Of a stretch of 64,000 nucleotides of DNA, positions 63,809 through 64,000 are shown one piece after another (positions within the stretch are counted from its first letter, which is position 1; each line of letters opens with the position of its first letter). A program made the translations under genes and the position numbers. The notes below the pieces were generated by a model. It was not told the DNA's origin, ran no database searches, and worked only from the letters and a program-made list of their open reading frames with translations. Origin of the DNA: Occultella aeris (GTDB lineage Bacteria; Actinomycetota; Actinomycetes; Actinomycetales; Beutenbergiaceae); the NCBI RefSeq assembly GCF_902703175.1, contig NZ_CACRYJ010000058.1, positions 124,001 to 188,000 of the forward strand. Reading direction: 5' to 3'.

Positions 63809-64000
63809 TCAGCGGTCCGCGCCGGAGCGCTCCAGCTTGCGGTCGCGTTCCTCCTGCTTCTGCTTGTGCATCTGCACCTCACCGGCGAGTGTCCGCGTCT
63901 CCAGCCAGTCCAGCACCCCCGTCCCGGCGTCCCGGAAGATGCGGCCGTACCGGATCCGGCTGAACACGTCGACCATCCGGGTGCGCAGGTACCCGATCGC
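63809..64000 (-). CDS. C-terminal end of an unidentified protein (start outside window)
   Basis: The last 63 codons of a minus-strand gene enter from the right edge: AIGYLRTRMVDVFSRIRYGR, then IFRDAGTGVLDWLETRTLAG, ending with the charged helix KQKQEERDRKLERSGADR before a TGA at 63811. Length, frame and codon use support coding. I do not recognise the family from this piece. It ends 24 bp before the pheA start, so it is probably in the same operon. Confidence 0.6.
   Translation of the reverse strand, partial: AIGYLRTRMVDVFSRIRYGRIFRDAGTGVLDWLETRTLAGEVQMHKQKQEERDRKLERSGADR

Overview
The window is chromosomal DNA from a very GC-rich actinobacterium. The gene order points to the Micrococcales (Ruania, Georgenia, Beutenbergia or Cellulomonas-like), but I cannot fix the genus from sequence alone. 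Supporting signs are many GTG starts, ATGA/GTGA stop-start overlaps, a GlnR-like operator before amtB, a Zur-like operator, and the conserved run from infB to ffh. I see no rRNA, tRNA, insertion sequence, phage gene or CRISPR array.

Layout. (1) 1-4322, minus strand: infB (3' end outside the window), ylxR, nusA, rimP. (2) 4455-16254: a ferritin-like lipoprotein gene (+) tail to tail with proS (-); an Fpg/Nei glycosylase (+); then a GNAT gene, ispG, a site-2 protease, dxr, a DivIVA-repeat gene and rlmN (all -); then aztD (+), a zinc metallochaperone under a Zur-like box. (3) 16376-20993, minus: cdsA, frr, pyrH, tsf, rpsB. (4) 21339-32178: an M23 peptidase gene (+), then a minus-strand block with a methyltransferase, xerC, dprA, comM, yraN, a DUF2469 gene, rnhB, lepB, rplS, a trmD-GNAT fusion, rimM, khpA and rpsP. 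(5) 32426-36099, minus: a GntR/YtrA-type regulator heading a coupled five-gene operon with two ABC transporters. (6) 36313-48031, minus: amidohydrolase, ffh, glnD, glnB, amtB, ftsY, a small membrane protein and smc. (7) 48293-58947: an accessory carbohydrate locus with a sugar ABC transporter (binding lipoprotein, two permeases, ATPase), a CehA/McbA-type PHP hydrolase, a hybrid DeoR-HTH/LacI-sensor regulator (-) and a 1260-residue secreted heparinase II/III-like lyase. (8) 58970-64000, minus: a LolD/FtsX-type exporter, two small hypothetical genes, pheA and the C-terminal end of an unidentified gene.

How it works together. Most of the window is housekeeping: translation (IF-2, NusA, RimP, ProRS, S2, EF-Ts, RRF, L19, S16, RimM, TrmD), the non-mevalonate isoprenoid pathway (IspG, Dxr), phospholipid synthesis (CdsA), protein export (Ffh, FtsY, LepB), chromosome maintenance (SMC, XerC, DprA, RNase HII) and nitrogen sensing (AmtB-GlnB-GlnD). 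The region most like a dedicated accessory system is 48-59 kb, which reads as a polysaccharide-use locus: secreted lyase outside, sugar importer, cytoplasmic hydrolase and a local sensor-regulator.

Items most worth following up are the TrmD-acetyltransferase fusion with Glu at the expected catalytic Asp, a GlnD without ACT domains, the lone Zur-box aztD, an Fpg-family protein lacking the zinc-finger arginine, the hybrid regulator, and the lyase with a 19-20-residue repeat tail.
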